From Anadara kagoshimensis (taxonomy: Eukaryota; Mollusca; Bivalvia; Arcoida; Arcidae), in NCBI GenBank assembly GCA_021292105.1, contig CM037874.1, forward strand, positions 41,291,309-41,355,308: a stretch of DNA of 64,000 bases, in the 5' to 3' direction. The translations under genes and the position numbers were made by a program. Positions within the stretch are counted from its first letter, which is position 1. Each line of letters starts with the position of its first letter. Below, one piece after another: positions 1 to 10,181 of the stretch. Under the pieces are notes generated by a model. That model searched no databases, was not told the DNA's origin, and saw only the letters and a list, made by a program, of their open reading frames with translations.

Positions 1-79
1 CATTTGATTTTATATACATGTACGTATGATGGATTCTAAGAAACCTTGTTGAAAAATTTAGCGGAGAAGATAGATAAAA

Positions 80-86
80 ATAAGAA

Positions 87-133
<47 letters not shown>

Positions 134-135
134 AT
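80..135. repeat. (AAAT)n microsatellite
   Basis: About 12 tandem AAAT units; it produces the FIYLFIYL-type antisense frame, which is not a gene. Confidence 0.95.
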
Positions 136-199
136 CATTATTTTTGGGCACCTTATTACATGCATGGTAATGCACGCAAAATTAAAATATTGTAAAATG

Positions 200-435
200 C
201 AAAACAATAGCAGGGTGTTGCTAATGTCATTTACATGTAGCAATGAAAGTCACGGGTTCCTTCGGAAAAGACCTGATAAACCAATGCATCACATGATAAC
301 AATGTATCACAGAAAGTATGGCTCGTTGGAGACCCTCCCTGTACACTGTACGCACCTCAAAGGTAAAAACTTCAAATATTTCATCTATAGCTGGTGACGT
401 CTCGATATAAGTAAATATTCTTGACTAGATCTAAA
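200..435 (+). mobile_element. Partial tRNA-SINE 3' part (family 1)
   Basis: Contains AATGAAAGTCACGGGTTCC, ATCTATAGCTGGTGACGTCTC and ATATTCTTGACTAG, the body and tail of the SINE seen complete at 5066-5402. The head is missing. Confidence 0.6.
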
Positions 436-447
436 AAAACCATTTAA

Positions 448-449
448 CA

Positions 450-544
<95 letters not shown>

Positions 545-556
545 CATTCAATCAAG
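448..556. repeat. (CAAT)n microsatellite
   Basis: About 25 CAAT units directly after the SINE tail, suggesting the array grew from the SINE 3' end. Confidence 0.95.
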
Positions 557-599
557 TTGCATCCGTAAAATTCTTAGATTACAATTATTTAAACAATAG

Positions 600-850
600 T
601 TCTCGATTGGTACCTTTTATGCCTCCCCAAAAAAGAGTTAAAACTATAACGGTCTTTGGAGAGACAAATACCTCCCTTTCCCAACATCCAGACGGACGAA
701 CGGACGGACAATAAATTTGGTTCCATGTTTGATTAAAATCCATTCATAGACATGGAAGCTACATATGTAAAGCTGACACGATATTTTGACGGACCGACGG
801 ACGGACGGACGGACGGACAGGGTGATTCGTATAAATACCCCCTAAACATT
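600..850. repeat. Dispersed repeat fragment with GGAC runs
   Basis: Two GACGGACGGAC runs (about 690-710 and 790-820) followed by GTATAAATACCCCCT. The same layout (GACAGACAGAC then TATACCCCC) recurs at 45850-45910, so this is a dispersed element end. Confidence 0.5.
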
Positions 851-1925
851 TTTGCGGGGTATGGTACGGTTGGACAAAGCACACGATGTATGTGCCTGAA
901 TGTACGTTGCTATTGCTAGTTGGTCTAAATCGAAGTCGTAAAATTTTGAGACTTTTTTTTTGGTAATATCAAAAAGTCTCCTCGTCTTGAGCCCCAATCT
1001 GTGGACTTCATTAGGCGTCGAAATTGTCAACGCCTAATGAAGTCCGGACTTCATTGACATGGATTGGTATGTTTGTTTTGAATTTATTTTTTTGCCTGGT
1101 TCAAGCCTTTATAAAAGCAAACAATCTACTCTAACGCTATTTTCTAAAACGATACTTTGTGGTTGCTGCGAGACAATCTTCAAAGTGCATATTGTGATTT
1201 CCCAATGATGTTAACCAATGTCGTACCATGTATTATGGTACAAGGTCTTTATATTTTTCGATAGCGTTATGGAGTTTCAAAAATCAAAACAATAATTGCT
1301 AAATAATATCATTGTGCCAGTGAAAGCAGGAAGAGGTAACGGTGATAGTGATATACTGGACAAAAACGTAAGTCTAGCTTATGTAACATCATCAGGTAGT
1401 TTACGACCAATCAACAAACATCTGATGTAGCCACAGGTTGATGATGTCATCCAGAAATATCCAGAAAAAGGTATAAAGATTTGTACCATAATAGGGAGTA
1501 TGGCATTTGTTAACAGCCTTCGGAAAACGCCAATCCACAAACCTTTGACAACTTTGTAGATTTGCAGATGGAACAAAATGTCAGTTCAGAAATAGAGATA
1601 GAGTAGATGTTTTGTTTGATTGATATTTTGAGCATTCTATAAAATCTGACAAGAAAAAAATAAATCAAAAACACAACAATCCATCCACAAATCACAATCA
1701 TAGAGCATTAAAACCAGTAAGAACTGGTGAGAATAATTCGATATGGCAAGCAGTTAATGGTTCGGTTAGGGTTTTTTTATGCGAATATTACAGTCTCGAG
1801 TACTGGCCGGGGTAAATCAGGTCTTTGAGCAAATCATAAAGAGGCAGACATAAGAATTGTTACAAAACAAAGTGGTTCATTAAAAAATTCAATATTTATC
1901 ATTTGAAACGCACTCAAAATTTCTA
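851..1925. other. Intergenic, no recognised gene
   Basis: AT-rich. A short hairpin at about 1006-1046 has a 15-bp stem (GACTTCATTAGGCGT and its complement). GACATGGATTGGTATGTTTG at about 1057 is shared with 42178 and 63648. Nothing else is supported. Confidence 0.5.
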
Positions 1926-1929
1926 AATT

Positions 1930-2765
1930 TTGAAGAATTTCATGTCGTTTTCCCCCAAGATGACGTCATGTTCTCCACATGACGACGTCATGCAATTGTC
2001 TTTTGATTGTGACGTCACTAAAGGTCACGTGGTCATGTGAGATACGCGTATCTCACAGTCATGTGAGATACGCGTATCTCACATAGGGAAAACCCCTATC
2101 TTACATGAGCAGATAGGGAAGAATAACACTTCTCGATAATTCATAAATATGTTGTACTAGGTAATACGAAATTTTATCTAACATTAGACTAGTTTTTCTG
2201 TCTGTATTTGATGAAATACAAGTTTTATCGAACACGCGTGAGACAGAATCTTGTATCACCACACTATATTTACAATTGGAATTGACCTTCTTTAGATGAA
2301 CCTATTTGTTTTAACTGGCATTCAATTGCTCTTGAATACAGTGTGGGGTCATGACCTCTGATTACGTAACGTTTAACTATTCGATTACGTCACAGAATGA
2401 CATCTGTTACGTCACGCATTGTTTGATTGGTCAGCATCCAAGTCTTCTCGCGACGTAACTTTCCTTATTTGGAGCAAGGCTGTTCCATCAATCCCTTAGG
2501 TTTGTCGGAATCTTGAATGAAATAAATTATTGTAGCGATAATTTTACATTTCGGACATGCTATCAATGTTTTTTATGATTGTAAATATAAGAAATAACAT
2601 TCTATTTGAGTGTATTCATTCGGTATTATGAATGAGAGTCAGGAATAGCATATTTAACATGAACTGCTTCGCAGTTCATTGAATATGCTATTCCTGACTC
2701 TCATTCATAATACCGAATGAATACACTCAAATAGAATGTTATTTCTTAAGTGGTGATACAACATT
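1930..2765. mobile_element. Composite MITE-like element with CRE-like palindromes and a long hairpin
   Basis: Contains several TGACGTCA palindromes (1960-2010), two copies of GTGAGATACGCGTATCTCAC near 2036-2083, and a block at 2160-2270 that reappears inverted at 24090-24185. It ends in the hairpin at 2589-2748. The flank GTAAATATAAGAAAT before the hairpin also precedes the hairpin at 62 kb and follows, inverted, the one at 30 kb, so these are related families. Confidence 0.6.
2589..2748. repeat. 160-bp near-perfect palindrome (hairpin 1)
   Basis: The arm AAGAAATAACATTCTATTTG...GGAATAGCATATT is repeated inverted with almost no mismatch around a small inner hairpin GAACTGCTTCGCAGTTC. Arms are about 66 bp. 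Confidence 0.92.
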
Positions 2766-2971
2766 GGCGGTAAAGTACACGTGCACGTCTCATTGTGACG
2801 TCATTGGAGAATCTCCGATTTGTCAAATGTAAACAATGACGTCATTACTACAAAACATTCCATAACATAGTTCAGTGGTTTTCTGTGGTAAAATGTATTT
2901 TTTTCACATAAAGTATTGAGTTTTTTATTGTTTTAATGATCTTATAGGAAATGTTAGATAAAAATATCATA

Positions 2972-3121
2972 TACACAGTGTGTAGATACAACCCTTCGTA
3001 TCAGGTCTCGTCCTTTTTTCGTAGCTGTATCACTACTCGTCGCGCAAGCGCGACTCGTAGTGACACGGCTACGAAAAAAGGACTCGACCTGATACTGAGG
3101 GTTGTACCTACACACTGTGTA
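2972..3121. repeat. 150-bp near-perfect palindrome (hairpin 2)
   Basis: Arm ACACAGTGTGTAGATACAAC...CTTTTTTCGTAGC with its inverted partner, meeting at GTCGCGCAAGCGCGAC. Sequence differs from hairpin 1. About 220 bp separates the two. Confidence 0.92.
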
Positions 3122-3263
3122 TAATATGCATGTATTATTTTGGCAATGTTTCTCGTTTTTTTGTTACTGAAGGAAAACTTTCAAAATATAGAGAAATTGA
3201 CTTTATACTTTTTGTGTGTATATATTTGGCAGATGCCCTTTCTGACATCACAGCTCTTCCATC

Positions 3264-3540
3264 CTAGTTGTGTTCTTTCTTTCTCTGTTGTTCTGTGCCA
3301 TTTTGTTTTCGGCCCTTTTTCAACCTTTTTCCTTCAGGCTGTCGTGTTATTGCATTGGTACAAATCCTGCTGCTTTCTATTCTAAGAACATGGCAAATCC
3401 ACCTCCACTTCCTTATTTTTATTATGTCACTTGCTCTTGTTGTGAAGTTCATTTATTCTGTCTGGCCATCTTACCCACAGGAATCTTCTAAGGCATCTAT
3501 TCTGGAATGTATCTATCTTTTTTTGTCCCTATCTGTAGTT
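3264..3540 (-). pseudogene. Degenerate 3' end of a LINE reverse-transcriptase ORF
   Basis: Reading the - strand gives NRCLRRFLWVRWPDRI, then after a frameshift IRKWRWICHVLRIESSRI and RQPEGKRLKKGR. This is the typical C-terminal pattern of non-LTR retrotransposon ORF2 proteins (RW-GHVLRM ... PEGKR-RGRP). The copy is short, frameshifted and has a stop, so it is a dead fragment. Confidence 0.75.
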
Positions 3541-3680
3541 TTAAATATTAATATAATAAATATATAAACTATGAAAATAAAACAACTCGCGAGTACTCAG
3601 TACTTTCAGTCAAATGTAGAAGTTAAATTTAAAAAAAAAACAATATTTCAGTGTTTTCAAAAGTAAGATTTGTACCAGGC

Positions 3681-3966
3681 ACCAGTTTCACAATCATTTC
3701 TTAACTAAGATATTCCTTAACTTAAATGTAGCGAATTTTAAAATTGACAATTTTATTTTTTTATTTTTATTTTATTTTTTTTATTGGAACTACGACTAAA
3801 TATTTTTTGTCAAAACTAATTCAGTTGTCATAAGCTCGATGGAATCTTTAAAATGACACCTTAAATTTTCCAATATCTTAACAATCAACAAAATTATAAA
3901 GGTTTTTAATTTTCTACATTTGAATTAAGTAAAATCTTAAGTTAAGAAATGATTGTGAAACCCGGG
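3681..3966. mobile_element. MITE family B copy 1
   Basis: Ends are CAGTTTCACAATCATTTCTT and its near inverse (AAGAAATGATTGTGAAAC). Long terminal inverted repeats of 30-40 bp with an AT-rich middle and no ORF. Other copies: 3973, 29824, 50877, 53543. Confidence 0.85.
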
Positions 3967-3972
3967 CCTTGT

Positions 3973-4206
3973 TCCAGTTTCACAATCATTCCTTAACTAA
4001 GATTTTCTTTAACTTAAGTTTGACACAATTTCAAACCTTTATAATGCATTTGTATTAATTTTAAACATATTCAGGAATTTAAGGTGTCATTTTAAGACCA
4101 ATAAAAACATTTGCATTATATTCATCAGTTCCAAAAAGAGATTACCAGAATTTGCTAATTTTTTAAGTTAAGGAAAATTTTTGCTTAGGAATGATTGTAA
4201 AACCGG
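3973..4206. mobile_element. MITE family B copy 2
   Basis: CAGTTTCACAATCATTCCTT at the left and GGAATGATTGTAAAAC at the right, directly next to copy 1. A lone right end of the same family is at about 4796-4825. Confidence 0.8.
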
Positions 4207-5060
4207 CTTCTTAACTTCAATCTGATAAATTTGAAATCTGAATTATTTTGATAGTTTTCGAGATATTTACGAATTTAAGATGCCATTTTGGAGATCTCTG
4301 TTACAAGCTTATTACAGATATATCCTAATGATGTTTAAACTTTTAAACAGCCTTCAATTTTGTCTACTAAAATGGTGGTCAAATCAACCTTTAATTGTGT
4401 CCGACGACCTAAATTTGTAAATGCTGGCCAGTTTGTCAACACTTTTGTGACCAGAGAACAGATATTATTTCTGTGTTACACTAAATTTTCATGATACTGT
4501 TGCCATTTTTAGCAATATAATGGACACTTTACATCATCATTATTGTTATGAATAACACTGATTTATGTAAGTGATTGTAAGTCAATTTTTTAAAAAGTGC
4601 ATTTTTGTTTTCCATACCTAATATTCCTTAATTTTCCTTCATTTTGGGAGAAAACGTTGCCTGGCCACTTAAAGTTTTCATCGGCCACCTGAAAATTGAA
4701 ATTGGCGGACAGCTGGCCACTTAGTTTTGAAGTCCACTTTGAGGGCTGTTACTTGAATTGCAGTTTGATAAAATATTGCTAAAAGTTGGCAGATTTAAGT
4801 TAAGAAGTGATTGTGTTACTGGAGCCTGTTACCACATGGTGATAGAATCATATTGTAACATTTTGCATGGTAGACCAATAAAATTTATTAATTAATTGCA
4901 AATTTGTCTCTGTCAGGTTTTTTACACTGTCTAAATTTAACTCACTTTTTAACAGCATACGTTTCAATTATGCTTACAGCTGTGACATCAGACTTGAGAA
5001 AAAGAATTCATACAACATATATTACTGAAAATGTTCCGGCGTGATCCATAAATAAATAAG
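4207..5060. other. Intergenic, no recognised gene
   Basis: AT-rich sequence with a lone MITE B end near 4800. Nothing else is recognised. Confidence 0.5.
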
Positions 5061-5065
5061 TTGAT

Positions 5066-5402
5066 TAAATGGTATGGTTGGTAGAGTGATTGCGTCGTAA
5101 GTGAGAGGCCGTGGGTTCGAACCATTGCCGGGTCTGCCCAAGACTTGAAAGTGTGTAGTGACTGTTCTTTCACCAAGCTGACTGGGCATTACGAAATGAA
5201 AGTCACGGTTCTTTCGGATGGGATCTTAAAATGAAAACGAGACCTCTTGTCACGGTAGGCGTGGCATAATAAAGAAACCTGCTGTATAATATCATAAGCA
5301 CAACACACGGGCAAAATTTCTGCACCTTCGCCTATAGCTGGCGACGTATAGATACAAGTGAAATATTCTTGACTGGGACGTTAAACACTAGTACTCAACT
5401 CA
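5066..5402 (+). mobile_element. tRNA-derived SINE family 1, near full length
   Basis: tRNA-like head with GGTTGGTAGAGTGATTG (A box) and GTGGGTTCGAACC (B box), then ACTTGAAAGTGTGTAGTGAC, GAAAGTCACGGTTCTTTCGG, CCTATAGCTGGCGACGT, and tail CTTGACTGGGACGTTAAACA. Shared body and tail occur at 200, 12955, 14250, 15285, 23264, 29081, 33560, 38950, 42367 and 49727. Confidence 0.85.
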
Positions 5403-5956
5403 TATAATGGTATGGCTAATGGTGACTCAAAGATTAGAATTGGTATGTTCACTACACTGTGTGTGATTGAATGGCCTTATGCATCCCAGACAAGATTAGC
5501 TAGGCACTGATTTATTTCAAGACGGCCAGTTCCGTATGACAGAACGACGGAAAAACACGGTTGATAGTGATTACTACATGTAGCCAACAAGTACATTGGG
5601 AAAAGCCGCCTCTGTTCCGACAAAATAACTTAAAAACTTTACCGTTGCATCTTCAGTAAATTTTATTTATGACTAGATATACTTATATTAACATTAGTTC
5701 TCTAAATATTTTCCTAGGCTAGAGACAAAAGTCTAAAGTATTTTCTTTCTTAATGCTCTCCTCGCCAGAAAGCGCGCAACGCTAACATATTTCCATTTTT
5801 GACTATCCTTCGCTGAGCTGCTTTGGCTGTGTTTCATTATTGTCTTCACTTTGTTCATTATTCCTGTATTTTTCATTTTTGATTTTTTTTTACAATTCTG
5901 TGGAGGAGTTATATTGAACTTCAATGGTAATTAAACCGATATGCCAAACAATTTTT

Positions 5957-5988
<32 letters not shown>

Positions 5989-6600
5989 ATCCAGCATGAG
6001 ATTTCATTATTCCCTTTTCTTCTTAATTTGGTCGTAATGTTCATTGACTGTTCGGGAAATTCTGATACTCCATTTCTGCTTCTGGTACCCTATTAAATGC
6101 CTATTATTCCTTTTTCGGAAAATAAATAAATAAATAAATAAATAACGCGGAGTTAGAATTGCTGTATAGAAGAAATGTTATCTAGTTTCCAAATTTTATG
6201 GTCTTACTGGATCAACTCAATGGTGAGATCTTGACATCAAGGAGCCAAACTTGTACGGTGGTGGCTGGTCATGCTTACGTGTTTATTGAGAACTTTTGTA
6301 CATCTTTTTCTCGCCATGTAAAAAAGAAAGCATAACAATTTTATTATCAAAATGTGAAGTGATAAAAATATTTTAATATTTTAAGGAAATTTACCGAAAA
6401 CAACATCCGATGTGTAATAAATTTTAGAAAAAGCCGATCACGGATGGCATCAAATTGCTAATTCACTATGTAAATTAATGTAGAAAACTTTAACAGATAG
6501 TATTAAATCATCGCTATTAGTGCCGACTCATAGACAAACATGTCATTGTTTGATTAATTACAAGAATTTTGTCGGAAATTCTAACAATTAACTAAAATTT
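5403..6600. other. Intergenic with simple repeats
   Basis: Holds a poly-A run (about 5959-5987) and (AAAT)n at 6119-6144. No gene is supported. Confidence 0.5.
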
Positions 6601-6699
6601 TATGCAAAAGTCGAAATCACAAACACAGCAAGGAGCGACGAGCGATATGTCTCGCGCTTGCCTAGTTGCGTTGCTAGGTGTTTTCATTCACGTCCGTAC

Positions 6700-6944
6700 T
6701 GGCTCCTTATAAAGAGGGCTTGTCGATTTTCGAGCCATTCTCGTTTGGAGAATAAACGAGGGTACAACGTATTTGAACTGTAGGAAAAGCAAAAAATCTG
6801 TTTAAAATGGCTAAATCGTCATGTAAATTGTGGGCATTGGCCAATAATTTTGGACCTGAACATACTGCATACATGTATATTTATTTTCCAGCCTACTTGT
6901 TTGAAGTAGCTACAGCAGAAGCGGAGACGCACCATCCACTTGAG
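6700..6944 (+). promoter_or_regulatory. Candidate TATA promoter and 5' leader exon of the transporter gene
   Basis: CTCCTTATAAAGAGG at about 6702-6716 is a good TATA element in a region with less repeat content than its surroundings and some CpG. About 210 nt further, CTTGAG|GTTGGT could be a donor at 6944/6945 splicing to the acceptor at 9998. An ATG at 6807 opens a 46-codon frame up to that donor. No transcript evidence is available; the leader could equally lie elsewhere between 4 and 9.9 kb. Confidence 0.3.
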
Positions 6945-8040
6945 GTTGGTTAAAATTTATTGTCTCTTAAACCTCTTTAAAATCATGTAACGTAAACTGG
7001 TTTATAAATTATTTATAGGTTTCTATTTTATTCCGACTAATCAGCCCATAAATAAGTCAAAAATTAAAATCGGGGTTTAGTGGGCTTTAAAATACTTTCA
7101 GAATTTGATTTTGTAAATGCGATATGTGTCTAGGCCTATGTGACTTTTTTAACATAAAGGGTTTATAAGTAAGAAATGCTGATAAACACGGTTTTTTAAT
7201 TATTTTAGTAATTTCATGCTTTAAAAATAATACATGAAACAGAAAAAATGGAACTAACATGTGTTTTACCATTAAAATGAAAAAATATCGCATCATAATT
7301 TTATTGCATTATATTTTTTTCTAATACAGCATCGTAATGAAATATGTTGCACCATAGTTCAATTTTTTCTAGGCGTTTCACACACCTGTGTTAGTGTGAC
7401 ATTGCGGAATCAATTCTATCCGGTTATCACTTTGGATATTAGTGTATTACTTTTCAAGGTAACTAGAATGTTTTAAGACATTGTAAATAGGTTCCCTGTT
7501 TGTGCCTTTTGTGTTGGAAAAAACGGATTCATGCTTGCATTCAGATTGGGCACCAGTTACATTTGATCAACCTTGATTTATTTGTTTACAAACACGTGGA
7601 GTGCACGGACAACATAAGTATTAACGGAAAACAACACTGAGTCGCTACAAAGCTAAAGTTCATATCTTATAAAGTTAATAGTTATAGTCTAGTGTCATGT
7701 CCATAGGATAAATTACATGAAATTCTAGAGTCAACGGACTAAAACGGGTATGTGCATCTTGCTCCTACTTCCCGACTACCAGACTACTATCTAGACATAT
7801 GATATCGACAGTCTGTTTGTTAACGTTGATGCACCTTTGATGTCACATCATTTGACCGATCTAGATTTGTACTTCTTTTCCTTTGTTTGATTTTTTTTTT
7901 GTATTTTTTGCATACCAATGGATACAAGATATCAATATTTATATACATTTGTAACGTTTGAAATAAGGTTGTTATTCATCTGACATTTTGTATAACTTGA
8001 GAGAGTCTTATCATGAAATAGAACCAACTTCATTATACTT
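6945..8040. other. Probable first intron, no recognised repeat
   Basis: AT-rich. If the leader exon at 6.7-6.9 kb is right, this is the start of a 3-kb intron. No coding signal. Confidence 0.4.
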
Positions 8041-8044
8041 GCAG

Positions 8045-9485
8045 TGGTCTAAGTAGTTCAGTAAGTAGAGCACTGATGTAGTGCGAGGGGTCCTGGGATG
8101 GGTGCAAGTCATTTTGGCACCAGGTCAATTCGGCACCTGTAGAAAAAGTCATTTCGGCACCGAGTCGATTCGGCACCAGGTAGTTTCGGCACCTACAATA
8201 GGTCACTTCGGTATCCATGATCGGTCACTTTGGCACCTCCTTTTATTTTTTTTTAATCTTCATTTCAATAAAATTACTAGAGAATGTGTTTTAGTAGCAA
8301 TACTTAAAATTAATAAAATGTAAATAATAATAATAATAATTACCGGTGTATTGATAACGGTACTGTGATTATTACTTTTACAAATTCGTTAGGTGTTTAT
8401 TTAATAATAAAGAAATGGCGTGGACTGGTGGATTAGAGTGGAAAATGTTTTGAAATCCGGGCCGTGTGGATAGATTGGTGCTGCCGAAATATGTTTTTGC
8501 ATGTGTTTAATATGCTTCTTTTAGAATATTTGAATTGAGTAGTCAATCAAAGATATGTCACTATGCAAAATATTTTACTTTCGTAGCTAGTCAAGAATAT
8601 TTACCTAAAATAAAATACAATAACAAGACAAAAGTATTGCAACATTATACAATTTCTAATATTTTTCATTGAAAACACCAATTTCTGCAGAAATTTGTAA
8701 AAAAAAAATGTTTGTATTTTATTCACAAAATACAATGATACAATCATATACCCAGATCAATATCTTATACTCAGATTTTAATGATTTCTATATATCATAG
8801 AAAAATATTTAACTTCGTTTCAAAAAAAAAAAAAAAAAAAAAAAAATGAAAAGGAATTTGTGCCAATATTTTGTCATTTGATAACATTAAAATACTGAAA
8901 TTTTGAACTTTTAAACTTAATTAAACAGAATTATTTTAAATGTAATTTTTGGTGTTACTTATAAACATTGTAAAATTGGATAAAATTGATATGTGTACTG
9001 GGTTGTTTAGAGGAAAAATGTCAATATTGGTATTATTATAATTATGTCCTCAGAATTATGACAAAGTTATAGATAACCAATAATTTACAGTACTGAAGAT
9101 TAATCAGCTGTCAATAGTAATTAAGTATATTAGCAAGGTGCCGAGACTCGGGACTGGTGCCGAAATGACCTGGTGCCGAAATGACTTGCCAAGTGCCGAA
9201 ATGACCTGGTGCCGAAATGACTTGCCAAGTGCCGAAATGACCTTGTGCCGAAATGACTTGCCAAGTGCCGAAATGACCTGGTGCCAAAATGACCTGGTGC
9301 CGAAATGACTTGCTAAGTGCTGAAATGACTAGGATTCCCTGGGATTGATCACCAAACTGACTCTGCATTATCTCCTTCTTGTCATAGTAGTTTATTTACC
9401 AATGTCACCTTAGGAAGTGATGCCCAGCCTGTCAGTGTTGTGGCCCTTAGATCATCCAAGGGAATTTGGAATAACAAGAGGAATG
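8045..9485 (+). mobile_element. SINE family 3 copy, split by an insertion
   Basis: The tRNA-like head (AGTTCAGTAAGTAGAGCACTG) is at 8056-8090 and the body (ATTGATCACC, CTGCATTATCTCC, CCAAGGGAATTTGGAATAA) resumes at 9338. The uninterrupted relative lies just downstream at 9490-9668. Confidence 0.75.
8100..9337. mobile_element. Foldback-like element with repeat-built inverted arms
   Basis: The left arm (8105-8240) has repeats of GTCATTTCGGCACC type; the right arm (9139-9335) has the reverse-complement GGTGCCGAAATGAC about ten times. The AT-rich middle has a 25-A run and no ORF. CCTGGGAT occurs at 8092-8099 and again at 9338-9345, a probable 8-bp target duplication. Confidence 0.8.
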
Positions 9486-9489
9486 GAAC

Positions 9490-9668
9490 AGTCCTTGTAG
9501 CTCAGTTGGACAATCACTGTTTTATAGCTTGAGAGGTCTTAACTTCGAACTCGCCCTGCATTTTTCTCCCTCCTGTCATAGTTTATTGGCCAGTATCACC
9601 CCAGTAAGTGATGTCCAGACTGTCAATGTTGTGACCCTTATTCCATCCAAGGGAATTTGAAATAATTA
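9490..9668 (+). mobile_element. tRNA-derived SINE family 3, intact copy
   Basis: Head TTGTAGCTCAGTTGGACAAT with B-box-like AACTTCGAACTC, then the body shared with 9346-9480 and a CCAAGGGAATTTGAAATAAT end. Confidence 0.7.
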
Positions 9669-9998
9669 CACACTTTTTATCTTGTAATCACTATTTTTCT
9701 TCAGAAAAAAACCAAATCTTGGGTTCTGCCTCCAAATCTTGAAATCTACCTCCATTATTAAAGAACAGGTTTTGAGGGGTAGCATTTGGTCTATTTCCAT
9801 AGATACTTCACAACTTTTCGCAAAATTTTAATATTTGAAAATTAGTTGCGACTTAACTAGCCAACATTATAATATCAGATGTAAACTAAAAATTACATGC
9901 AGTTTGATCATTAAACATTGTGAAGTGTGAACCTTAAACAGATTTTGTTTTCTTCTTTATGCACTTTTTTCAACAAAATATGTGTTTTATTTTTTCAG

Positions 9999-10181
9999 TT
10001 GCCATGACGATAAACATTCCTGGGCTGGTTGTATTGTTTGTGTTCTATGCAGCAATATTTGTAGTTGGAGTTTTCATCTCATACAGGAAAAAACGGACCC
10101 AAACTGGAAAAAGTTCTTTAGAATCATCAGTTGTGGCAGGGAGAGATATATCTGGTGTGGTTGGCATCTTCACTATGACAG
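9999..10181 (+). CDS. Choline transporter-like, coding exon 1 (residues 1-59)
   Basis: Acceptor TTTTTCAG at 9991-9998, five leader bases, then ATG at 10004. It encodes the N-terminus, the first membrane helix (residues about 6-26), a basic RKKR loop, and [15 protein letters not shown], which matches the GGRDIG--VGGFTMTA start of CHT1. The donor is G|GTTAGT. The next codon is split 1/2. Confidence 0.9.
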
